From assembly GCF_001720135.1 (NCBI RefSeq), contig NZ_MCRJ01000029.1:1-35250 (forward strand): a DNA stretch of 35,250 nt, read 5' to 3'. The notes below the pieces were generated by a model. That model saw only the letters and a program-made list of their open reading frames with translations. It was not told the origin of the DNA and did not search any database. The translations under genes and the position numbers were made by a program. Shown piece after piece: positions 20,774 to 28,727 of the stretch (position 1 is its first letter; each line of letters begins with the position of its first letter). This DNA is from Methylobrevis pamukkalensis. GTDB taxonomy: Bacteria; Pseudomonadota; Alphaproteobacteria; Rhizobiales; Pleomorphomonadaceae.

Positions 20774-20862
20774 CAGGTCCGTCTTCCTCTGTCGGGCGGT
20801 CGCTTCCGGGGGGCTGCGGGGGGGGGGCGGTTCTGGCGGGCGGCGGTCTTCGGCGGTCTCGG

Positions 20863-21731
20863 TCAGGCGGCGGCGGCGCGGTCGCGTGCGGCGGCGACGG
20901 TCTTGCGGACGAGCGTCGCCACCAGCTTGCGGCGCACGGCGCCGACGCATGGATGTCGCCGGGGGCGGTGACGGCGGCGGCGGCGGCCTGCGCGGCCAGC
21001 TCAACGGTCTCATCATTCAGCGTCGTGCCGAGGAGAGCGTTTTCCGCCTCTGTCAGCCGGATCGGCCGGGAGGCGATGCCACCGGCGGCAATCGCCACCT
21101 TGCGGGCGGTGCCGTCGGCGGCGCGTTCGACGATCACGCCGACCGAGGCGAGGGCAAAATCGCCGCTGCGGCGGGCGACCTCCTCGAAGGCCCATCCGGC
21201 GCCTGCCGGCAGCACGGGGAAATGCGCCTCGAGCGCGATCTCGTCGGCGGCGCGGGATGTGGTGAGGTGGAAGCGGAAGAAGTCGGCCGCGGCGATGGTG
21301 CGGCGGCCAGTGGGGCCGGCGACGACCATGTGCCCGTCGGTGAGCAGCAGCAGCAGCGGCATCTCCGCCGAGGCATCCGCGTGGCACAGGCTGCCGACGA
21401 CGGTGCCGCGGTTGCGGATCGGCACATGTGCGACATGGGCAAGGGCCGCGGCCAGCAGCGGCTGGGCGCGGGCCACCGCCGGGTCGAGTTCGACGGTGCG
21501 GTGGCGGACCATCGCGCCCACCACGACCGCCCTGTCGGTGACGGTGAGGGTCTTCAGTTCGGCGATGCGGGAGATGTCGATCAGGGCCGGGGGCGTTGCC
21601 AGGCGAAAGTTCATCGCCGGCAGCAGGCTCTGGCCGCCGGCGATCACCATGGCGCCCGGATGGCCGGCGAGAGCGGCGACGGCATCGGCGATGCTGGCCG
21701 GTGCCACGTGATCGAACAGGGCGGGCTTCAT
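20863..21731 (-). pseudogene. Molybdenum hydroxylase FAD-binding subunit (CoxM family), one frameshift
   Basis: About 289 residues when joined. FAD subunit that passes electrons from the 2Fe-2S clusters to the acceptor. FAD-binding motifs are AGGQSLLPAMNFRLA near residue 33 and RNRGTVVGSLCHADASAEMP near 110. The C-terminal CO_deh_flav_C region (SGDFALASVGVIVE, GGIASRPIRLTEAE) follows. The frame breaks after DIHASA (about 20940); with one G restored it reads VRRKLVATLVRKTVAAARDR and stops at 20863. The start ATG at 21731 has no strong Shine-Dalgarno. It is first in the coxMSL-bmp-ABC operon and diverges from the cysteine hydrolase gene. Confidence 0.88.
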
Positions 21732-21801
21732 GCGGACCGGAACCCCGAGTTCGACGGAGGGTCGGCTTGAGGTCCGCCGAGGGGGCGAAAAGCCGCTCTT
21801 A

Positions 21802-21838
21802 TATCCATCTGGTTGATACTGTATCTGGTATGATGATA
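21802..21838. promoter_or_regulatory. Operator with four alternating half-sites between coxM and the cysteine hydrolase
   Basis: Four 7-bp half-sites at exact 10-bp steps in alternating orientation: TATCCAT (21802-21808), GTTGATA (21812-21818), TATCTGG (21822-21828), GATGATA (21832-21838). The spacing and the GATA/TATC core equal those of the hyuA operator; the two inner sites form a GATAC-T-GTATC palindrome. The array overlaps a TATGAT -10-like box (21829-21834, plus) and a TATAAG box (21798-21803, minus), so it can control both divergent units. Confidence 0.65.
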
Positions 21839-21972
21839 AAACCCCTGCCAATTCACCGTCAAGTGACGCATCATGAGGCGTGACGTTTTTTTTGGCGACG
21901 GGTGCGAAGCCGGCCTGCCGGCAGCGATCCGGCGTCGGCAAGCTTCGGAAAACCGTTCAGGAAGGAGTGACC

Positions 21973-22665
21973 ATGCGTGCCTATGTCTACGGTGAACAGC
22001 GTGACCTGCCCGCCGGCTTCGAGACCTTTGTCGATCCATCGGTGACGGCGGTCATCTCGATCGACATGCACCGCGGCCATCTGGAGGACGACCCGGCCTG
22101 TCCCTGTCCGGCGCCGCGGGCGCGCGAGATCGTGGAGCCGATGAACGCCTTCCACAACAAGGTCCGCGCGCTCGGCATTCCGGTGATCCACGTCACGACG
22201 GTGCTGCGCGCCTCGGGCGCCGACGACGTGAAGGGCATTCCCTCGGCCTGGCGGCTGGTGTTTCCGCTGCATGTCGGGCCGATTCCCAATTCCGACGCCC
22301 ATGCGCTGGAGGGCAGCAAGTGGACCGAATTCGTCACCGAGGTGGCGGAGACCGACCATGTGGTGACCGGCAAGCGGCGGCTTTCGGCCTTCTATCCGAC
22401 GGACCTCGACTTCCTCCTGCGCAACCTCGGGATCAAGACCGTCGTGTTCGACGGCGGCTTCACCGACTGCTGCGTGCTCAATGCCTCGTTCGACGCCAGC
22501 AACCTCAACTACCGCGTGGTGGTGCTGAAGGATCTGGTGCGCGGCACCGATCCGTCGATGGAGGATGCGGCGCTGAAGATCGTCTCGCTGCATCTGGGGC
22601 TGGTGATGGACTCGGACGAGATCCTGACCGCCTGGGGTGCCGAGGCTGCGGCCGCCGCCGAATAG
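21973..22665 (+). CDS. Isochorismatase-family cysteine hydrolase
   Basis: 230 residues. The Asp-Lys-Cys triad of the isochorismatase/N-carbamoylsarcosine amidase/nicotinamidase fold is visible: Asp31 in VISIDMHRGH, Lys134 in VTGKRRLSAFY, and Cys167 in TDCCVLN. Family members hydrolyse amides or remove carbamoyl groups. Next to ATP-dependent hydantoinase genes, an N-carbamoyl amino acid amidohydrolase role (like N-carbamoylsarcosine amidase) is the most economical guess, but nicotinamidase- or ureidoacrylate-type roles are possible. The ATG at 21973 was chosen over further upstream codons because AAGGAG (21962-21967) precedes it. It diverges from coxM across the shared operator. Confidence 0.92.
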   Translation: MRAYVYGEQRDLPAGFETFVDPSVTAVISIDMHRGHLEDDPACPCPAPRAREIVEPMNAFHNKVRALGIPVIHVTTVLRASGADDVKGIPSAWRLVFPLHVGPIPNSDAHALEGSKWTEFVTEVAETDHVVTGKRRLSAFYPTDLDFLLRNLGIKTVVFDGGFTDCCVLNASFDASNLNYRVVVLKDLVRGTDPSMEDAALKIVSLHLGLVMDSDEILTAWGAEAAAAAE

Positions 22666-22681
22666 GCGCGCGGGACGTCGT

Positions 22682-22752
22682 CCTCCGCGCAGGCGGAGGG
22701 TCCACGAAAACCTGGTGAAATCAAGGGCGTGGATGGTCCGCCTGCGCGGACC
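22682..22752. repeat. Inverted pair of REP-type palindromes (family 3)
   Basis: Two 18-nt hairpins, 7-bp stem and 4-nt loop each: 22682-22699 and 22735-22752. With flanking GTCCACG/CGTGGAT and GTC../..GAC they form two inverted copies of one unit sharing CCGCGCAGGCGGA. They lie between the convergent cysteine hydrolase and GGDEF-EAL genes and can serve as a bidirectional terminator. Confidence 0.75.
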
Positions 22753-22774
22753 ATGACTGTCTGGGGCCGCCTTG

Positions 22775-24991
22775 TCAGGCCGGTGCGAAAGCCCGGGCGT
22801 TCAGCATCGCGTCGATGTCTTCGGCCGGAACGGGCCTTGAGAAGAGATAGCCCTGGAATTCGGTGCATCCCGCGTCGACGAGCACGCGGAACTGGGTGGC
22901 GGTTTCGACGCCCTCGGCGGTGACGGCCAGGCGCAGCGACTTGCCGAGCCCGGCGACTGCGCGGACGATGGCGTCCGAATCCGTGCCGTCGCCGATCTTG
23001 CGCACGAAGGACTTGTCGATCTTGATGCGGTCGATCTTGAACTGGTGCAGGTGGCTGAGGCTGGAATAGCCGGTGCCGAAGTCGTCGAGCGAGATGCGGA
23101 CGCCGGCGGCGCGCAGCCCGTCGAGTTCGCGCACCTGCATTTCCGGCGCGTCGAGAAGGGCGGTCTCGGTGATTTCGATCTCGAGCCGCGCGGGATCGAA
23201 GCCGGTCCGCTCCATCAGGCGGACGATCCGGTCGGCGAAGCCGTCCTGACGCAGCTGTACCGCCGAGCAGTTGACGGCGAGCACCAGGTCGGGCCAGCGG
23301 ACGCAGGTGCCGAGCGCGCGCTCGAACACCCACCAGCCGAGGTCGGCGATGAGGCCGCATTCCTCGGCGACGGGCACGAAGTCCGACGGCGGAACCTGGG
23401 TGCCATCCGCCGTGCGCCAGCGCACCAGAGCCTCGACGCCGATCACGCGCACGCCGCTGCGATCGACGAAGGGCTGGAAGTGCACGTCGAGCCCGTCGCC
23501 CGTGTGCAGCGCCTCGCGCAGGCCGCGCTCGATGCTGCGCTTGTGCCGGCGCTCCTCGTCCATGGTGGCCGTGAAGACGCGGGCGCGGTTGCGGCCGGCC
23601 GCCTTTGCGGCATAGAGGGCGATGTCGGCCTTGCGGCAGAGCTCCATGCGGTTGCGGCCATGCAGCGGCGCCATCGCGATGCCGATGCTGCAGCCGGCGA
23701 AGACCGAGGTGCCGAACAGGTCGAATTCCTGCTCGTGGGCGGCGAGGATGCGGCGGGCGAGGGCGGACGCATCCTCCGGCTGGGCCGCGCCCCGGTGCAG
23801 GATCGCGAACTCGTCGCCGCTGAGGCGCGCCACCAGGTTGTCGCGGCCGGCAACGCGCACGAGCCTGCGGGCAACCTGCACCAGCAGCTCGTCGCCGGCC
23901 GGATGGCCGAGGCTGTCGTTGATGTCCTTGAAGCGGTCGAGATCGATGTAGGCGACCGCGAAGGGCGGTCCGCCGTCGGCGAGTCCCTCGGCAGCGGTCT
24001 GCAGGTCCGCATTGAAGAGCGTGCGGTTGGGAAGGCCGGTCAGGTCGTCGTGGAAGGCGCGATGATGCGCCTTCGCCTCGCCGGTGCGCAGGTCTTCCAT
24101 CGCCCGGTCGGTGCGGCGGATCAGGATCATCATCACCGCGCCGAGGAGTGCGATCATCCCGCCGGCATAGGGCGCCAGCGTGACCATCAGGTCGGTGCCC
24201 GGCCGGATCGCCCGCCAGCGGATCACGCCGAGCTTCTGGCCGTCGCTGCCGAGAAGCGGAGTCTGGGCCTCGCCGGGCGGGGCGTCGGCGGCCTCTCCGA
24301 GAAACCGCACGCCCTCCAGAAAATAGCGGCGTTCCAGATCGCGGAGGAAACGGGCGTCGAGGAAGCGGACGCTGACGAGGACATAGGCATCCGCCAGTTC
24401 CTGTTCGACGCGGGCGCTGTCCGGCACGATCACCATGGCCGAGACGACGGCCGGGCGGTTCTCCAGGCTCGTCAGGCGCGCCTTGCGGGGATTCTCGTCG
24501 TCCGCAGAGGTCGCCGCGCCGGTTTGCAGCGACGCCCACCCACGGCCGCGCACTTCGTCGATCAGGGGAGCAAACACCGCGGGGAGGTCGGTGGCCTCCG
24601 GGTCGACATCCGCCCCGTCGGCCATGGCATAGACCAGCCGGTCCGCGGCATCGAGCAGGTAGCTGCGGTCATGGCCGAAGTAGTCCTGCATCCACGGACC
24701 GAGGTTGTCCGAAACCCAGTCCGGGTTGTAGGCGATACTGGTATTGCGGACGGCTTCGTCCCAGATGGTGACGTTTTCCTGGTCGAGGATGAGCTTGTCC
24801 ACCTGCTCGCCGACCATGAGGTCGACATACCTCACCTGCCGGTCGATCGCGATCCGGTCGCTTTCGAGCACCGACCACAGCATCGTGACGATGAGGATGC
24901 AGAGAATGGCGAGGATGAAGGCGAACACCGGAAAAAGTCCGTGCGCCGACGACCGGATGCGATCGGGATCTGTCATCGGTGCCTCGGCCAT
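22775..24991 (-). CDS. Membrane CHASE4-GGDEF-EAL cyclic-di-GMP protein
   Basis: 738 residues from the chosen start. Membrane helix at about 19-40, a periplasmic sensor region (about 45-270) with the CHASE4-like segment ENVTIWDEAVRNTS, a second helix at about 275-292, then GGDEF (312-467) and EAL (487-732). The diguanylate cyclase signature reads RLSGDEF (391-395 SGDEF), a variant often still active. The EAL domain keeps EALVRWR, LDDFGTGYSSLSHL, AEGVET and FQGYLFSRPVP, so phosphodiesterase activity is likely. The start is uncertain (24991, 24976, or further upstream; no clear Shine-Dalgarno). It is probably a regulator of motility or surface attachment and unrelated to the catabolic island. 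Confidence 0.93.
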   Translation of the reverse strand: MAEAPMTDPDRIRSSAHGLFPVFAFILAILCILIVTMLWSVLESDRIAIDRQVRYVDLMVGEQVDKLILDQENVTIWDEAVRNTSIAYNPDWVSDNLGPWMQDYFGHDRSYLLDAADRLVYAMADGADVDPEATDLPAVFAPLIDEVRGRGWASLQTGAATSADDENPRKARLTSLENRPAVVSAMVIVPDSARVEQELADAYVLVSVRFLDARFLRDLERRYFLEGVRFLGEAADAPPGEAQTPLLGSDGQKLGVIRWRAIRPGTDLMVTLAPYAGGMIALLGAVMMILIRRTDRAMEDLRTGEAKAHHRAFHDDLTGLPNRTLFNADLQTAAEGLADGGPPFAVAYIDLDRFKDINDSLGHPAGDELLVQVARRLVRVAGRDNLVARLSGDEFAILHRGAAQPEDASALARRILAAHEQEFDLFGTSVFAGCSIGIAMAPLHGRNRMELCRKADIALYAAKAAGRNRARVFTATMDEERRHKRSIERGLREALHTGDGLDVHFQPFVDRSGVRVIGVEALVRWRTADGTQVPPSDFVPVAEECGLIADLGWWVFERALGTCVRWPDLVLAVNCSAVQLRQDGFADRIVRLMERTGFDPARLEIEITETALLDAPEMQVRELDGLRAAGVRISLDDFGTGYSSLSHLHQFKIDRIKIDKSFVRKIGDGTDSDAIVRAVAGLGKSLRLAVTAEGVETATQFRVLVDAGCTEFQGYLFSRPVPAEDIDAMLNARAFAPA

Positions 24992-25152
24992 GCACCGCCC
25001 GTCGGCCGGGACCGCTCGCAGCAACGCGATCCGGTCCGGCCCGGCGGCGTCTTCGTATTCCTGACGAACGCGACTACTCGTAACATGACCGGATCGTGGC
25101 CATGGAAATTTTAAAATTCCCTTGATTCGGCAGTTAAACGCTGTAGATTTCG

Positions 25153-25172
25153 AAAAAAAACCCAAGATTTGG
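25153..25172 (-). terminator. Weak terminator candidate after the P450/acyltransferase cluster
   Basis: On the minus strand CCAA-ATC-TTGG (25162-25172) is followed by a G-run and T8 (25153-25160), about 45 bases past the acyltransferase stop. The stem is only 4 bp. The surrounding 25090-25190 stretch is the most AT-rich in the window and probably also holds the promoter of the GGDEF-EAL gene. Confidence 0.35.
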
Positions 25173-25216
25173 CGCCAGAAATTAATCAGGCCGGTGCTTC
25201 GGCGGATCCGTGATGC

Positions 25217-26196
25217 TCACAGACGATGATCGAGGAAGTACCACTGCTCGATGCGGTCTTGGATAAGTGGTTCTACGACCCGGTTGAGCCGGGCGACGTC
25301 GGCGGGCAGATCGTCTGCCGGATCGCCATGGGTGGTGACGGCGACGGGCGCGAGAAAGCGGCACACGAACCGGCAGCCGTCCGTCCGCTCCACGAAGGCG
25401 GGCACGATGGTCGCGCCGGAGTGGCGGGCGAGGCGGACCGCGATGGCGAGGTTGCCGGCAAGATGCACGGGGCGCCCGAAGAATGGCGCCATGATCCGGC
25501 CCCCGAACCCTTCGTCGCCGAAGATCATCACGGCCTGGCTGTCGTCCGCCAACAGGCGCAGCGCCGGCCGCACTCCCTTGACCCCGGGGTCGATCAGGCC
25601 GGTGCCGAGCGACAGGCGCACGCGGCGGGCGATGCGATGCTGCGCCCGGCTGTCCGGCGGCATGTAGAAGGTCGACGCGGGAATGCCGAGGCGGGGCACG
25701 ACGTGGAGCAGGAGTTCCCAGTTGCCGAGGTGAAGGCCGAGAATGATCACGGGCCCTTTGCTGCGCGCGTCCAGAAGATGCTCGGCGCCCTCCACCTGCA
25801 GCCGCCCGGCCGGCGGGATGCGGCGCAGGACCGAGAATTCCGACATCAGCCGGCCCTTGTTGCGCCAGTAGCGCCGGACGGCGGCATCGGGGTCGAGGTC
25901 GGGCCGGATCCGGGCGACATTGGCGCGCACCCGTCGCGACCTGCCTGGCGAGAAGCGCCCGACAAGACCGTAGAACCAGGCGCCCGTCGCCGAGGCGGCG
26001 GCGGGCGGCAGCAGCTTCAGGCCGTTGTAGCTGAGAACGCCGGGCAGGTCGGCCAGCGTGTCGCGCACCCAGTAGCGCAGGAAGGCCTTGCGCGCCCCGC
26101 GCCGGCGAAGAGATCGCGCAGCGGCGGGGCGGGGGCCTCGTCGAAGACGAAGGCCTTGCGGGTGGTCAGTCCGGACGCGGGCGGTTTGGTGCGCAT
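25217..26196 (-). pseudogene. LpxL-like lysophospholipid acyltransferase, copy 1, N-terminal frameshift
   Basis: About 326 residues when joined. The HX4E catalytic motif is in LGLHLGNWELL; FGDEGFGGRIMAPFFGRP and GNLAIAVRLARHSGATIVPAF are typical of the lipid A lauroyl/myristoyl acyltransferase (LpxL/HtrB) family at the inner membrane. The intact frame starts at 26068, but its first codons continue a protein beginning at ATG 26196 (MRTKPPASGLTTRKA), which mirrors the N-terminus of copy 2 (MRTKDPSAGQTGRKA); one base is missing at about 26099. The true acyl acceptor is not evident. It starts 4 bases after the P450 stop, so the pair is co-translated. Confidence 0.83.
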
Positions 26197-26200
26197 CGTC

Positions 26201-27611
26201 TCACCGCGGATGGATGGTGACCGGCAGGCCGCCCTGCGGCCGCAGCGTCAGCCGCGACATCGGCCGCACCGAAGTGCCGGGCGCATCCGCACCTTGAACC
26301 GCTGGGCGAGGCTGGCCAGACACAGGATCGATTCCACGAGGCCGAATTGCAGGCCGGCGCAGATGCGCGGGCCGATCGCGAAGGGAATGTAGGAATAGGG
26401 CACGGGCCGGGCCGCGCCGAGGAAGCGCTCGGGCACGAAGTGATGCGGCCGGTCCCAGATGTCGTGGTTGCGGTGGAGCAGCCAGGGCGAGACGGTGACG
26501 AGGGCGGCCGGCCGCACGTCGATGTCGCCGACCCGGTCGCATCGCGCGCCTGTCGCCCGAGCAGGGGCACCGGCGGGTAGAGCCGCAGCGTCTCCTCGAT
26601 GATGGAGCGGCAGTAGTCGAGCTGCGGCACGTCGTCGATGCCGGGCGGCCGGGTGCCGCAGACACGCTCGATCTCCGCGTGAAGCGCCGTTTCCGCCCAG
26701 GGGGCGTTTGCCAGCAGATACCAGGCCCAGGTCAGCGTCGCGGCCGTGGTCTCGTGGCCGGCCATGAAGATCGTCGCCGCCTCGTTGCGCAGCGCTTCCC
26801 CGTCAAGACCGAGCTCGGGATTGCGCCGCTGGCGGCGGATCAGGAGCTCGATCATGGAGTCGTCCTGGGTGCGGCCTTCCAGATGGGCCGAGACCACGCG
26901 GTCGATCACCCGGCGCACCCGCATCACGGCGCGGCGCAGGCGCGGGGTGCGCAGCAGCGGCAGGCCGTTGTCGAAGCCGAGCACATAGGCAAGGTTGATG
27001 TTGTCGACGAGGCTCTGGTAGCTGCCGAAGCCCTCGACCACCTCGGTGGCGCTCTCGCGGCCGAGATCGTCGCCGAACACCGCGCGCGAGATGATCTCGG
27101 CGGTGAGGCCGGCCATCTCGGCGAGGACGTCCACCACCTGGCCCTTCTCGAGGCCCGACCAGCGCTCGGACAGCTCGGCCGAGCAGTCGACCATGTGCCG
27201 GGAGAACTGCGGCACGCGGTTCTTGTGGACGATGTCGGACACGAGCGGCCGGCGCTGCTTCCAGGTCTCGCCGTCGGAGATGAACAGGCCGTCGCCGAGC
27301 AGATATTCCAGCGCGCGCCGCATCTGCGGGCTCTTGCGCTCGAAATTGTCGTTGCGGGTGGCGAGGACGTATTTGACCTCCTCGGGCGCGTTCACCAGCA
27401 CGAGCTGGCGGCCGAAGCGGCGCATTTCCGAGTTGCGGCTGGAATAGTCGCGGCGACGGAACACGGAGAGATAGTCCTGCCGGGCCAGCAGGAACAGCTT
27501 CAGGTAGTTGCGCGGGCCGGACAGCGGCTCGGGGTGGGCCGGCTCGAAGAAGTCCGGGCCCTTGTCCTCGATGATGCGCGGCGGATCGACCCTCGGCAGC
27601 AGTGATCTCAT
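26201..27611 (-). pseudogene. Cytochrome P450, copy 1, two C-terminal frameshifts
   Basis: About 470 residues when joined. P450 hallmarks are the I-helix AGHETTAAT, the ExxR motif EETLR with LYPPVPLLGRQAR, and the heme-ligand loop FAIGPRICAG. The frame breaks after RQARDAT (about 26533) and after VRMRP (about 26279); both sites would read CCCGGG with one base restored, after which the end TLRPQGGLPVTIHPR matches the end of copy 2. A frame starting at 27638 is possible, but the ATG at 27611 has GGAGA upstream. The substrate is unknown; co-operonic acyltransferase suggests a fatty-acid-like one (inference). Confidence 0.88.
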
Positions 27612-27726
27612 CGGCGCGGCGTCTCCGTTCGGGCGCATGCCGGGCGGCCGGAGGGAACGGCCCCTCGCGCGAGCGGCGGCTTCGGCGATGCGGGGTGCGT
27701 GCGGCGCATGATGTCTGATCGCGGAT

Positions 27727-28716
27727 TCACAGGCGGTTGTCGAGGAAATACCACTGGTCGAGATGGTCGAGGATGACCGGCTCGATCAGCGAGTTGAGCA
27801 GGAGCACGTCGTCGCGCAGGCGTCCGGCCACGTCGTCCGTCGGCGGCAGCTTGAGCGTGGCGATGCCGTGAACCTCGAAGCGGCAGCCCTTCGTGCGCCG
27901 CGCGTAGCCGAGGCAGATCGTGGCGTCGGTCAGGCGGGCCAGCCGCACCGCAATGGCGAGGTTGCCCTCCAGGTGCGGCTCGCGGTCGAAGAAGGGCGCC
28001 ATGATCTTCTTCTGGAAGCCTTCGTCGGCGAACATCGAGATCGACCCGCCCGCCCGCAGGATGCGGATGGCCGGGCGCACGGCTTCGACGCCGGGCGGCA
28101 GGAACTTGAGGCCGATCCGGGTGCGGACCCGGTCGGCGATCCAGGCGCGGGCGCGCCCGATGGGCGGCACGTGGTTGTCGGTCGGCGTGATGCCGAGGCT
28201 GATCATCGCCGGCGCCAGCACCTCCCAGTTGCCGAGGTGGAGCGCCAGCAGGATGACCGGCCCGGCCTTGCCGGCGGCCTCCGCGCTGTCGGTGTTGATG
28301 AAGTCGACCCGGCCCTTTTCCACCAGCCTGTCGATGACGGAGAATTCGGTCATCAGCCGGCCCTGGTTGTCCCAGTTGCGGGTGAGGGCGGCTTCGATCT
28401 CCACGTCGGTCCAGTCCGGCTTCAGCCGGCGCAGGTTGGTCCGGGCGCGGTTGACGGCGGGCTTGTGGTAGCGCGGGATGACGAAGCGGCCGAGGCGGGC
28501 GCCGATGCCCGAGCAGACCTCGATCGGCACCAGCTTCAGGCCGAAATGCACGGCGAGATCGGCGAGGTTGCGGAGGTTGTCGGTGACGTGCCAGCGCCAC
28601 CAGCGCCGGCGGCCGTCGCGCCCGGCGCCAAGGTCGGACAGCGGCGGGGCCTCGGGCGCCGACCAGCGCCATGCCTTGCGGCCCGTCTGGCCCGCCGAAG
28701 GATCCTTCGTGCGCAT
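27727..28716 (-). CDS. LpxL-like lysophospholipid acyltransferase, copy 2
   Basis: 329 residues, intact paralogue of the acyltransferase at 25217-26196. HX4E motif in LALHLGNWEVL (His160, Glu165), then FADEGFQKKIMAPFFDREPH and EGNLAIAVRLARLTDATI. The C-terminus WYFLDNRL is nearly the same as WYFLDHRL of copy 1. No cleavable signal peptide; one hydrophobic amphipathic region (about 50-70) may anchor it to the inner membrane. LpxL-family enzymes acylate lipid A or other glycolipids. The ATG at 28716 has GAGGGAG 6 bases upstream and lies 11 bases after the P450 stop. Confidence 0.9.
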   Translation of the reverse strand: MRTKDPSAGQTGRKAWRWSAPEAPPLSDLGAGRDGRRRWWRWHVTDNLRNLADLAVHFGLKLVPIEVCSGIGARLGRFVIPRYHKPAVNRARTNLRRLKPDWTDVEIEAALTRNWDNQGRLMTEFSVIDRLVEKGRVDFINTDSAEAAGKAGPVILLALHLGNWEVLAPAMISLGITPTDNHVPPIGRARAWIADRVRTRIGLKFLPPGVEAVRPAIRILRAGGSISMFADEGFQKKIMAPFFDREPHLEGNLAIAVRLARLTDATICLGYARRTKGCRFEVHGIATLKLPPTDDVAGRLRDDVLLLNSLIEPVILDHLDQWYFLDNRL

Positions 28717-28727
28717 CTGCGTCTCCC

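Noticed and set aside
20818-20827. Run of ten G between coxM and coxS as a phase-variation tract
   Set aside because: It lies in an intergenic gap inside an operon, not in a coding start or promoter spacer, and homopolymer length is unreliable in this sequence given the other suspected errors.
17835-21731. Calling the cox genes an aerobic CO dehydrogenase
   Set aside because: The AYxCSFR motif of form I CO dehydrogenase is absent and no coxD/coxG accessory genes are present; a general Mo-hydroxylase is the safer call.
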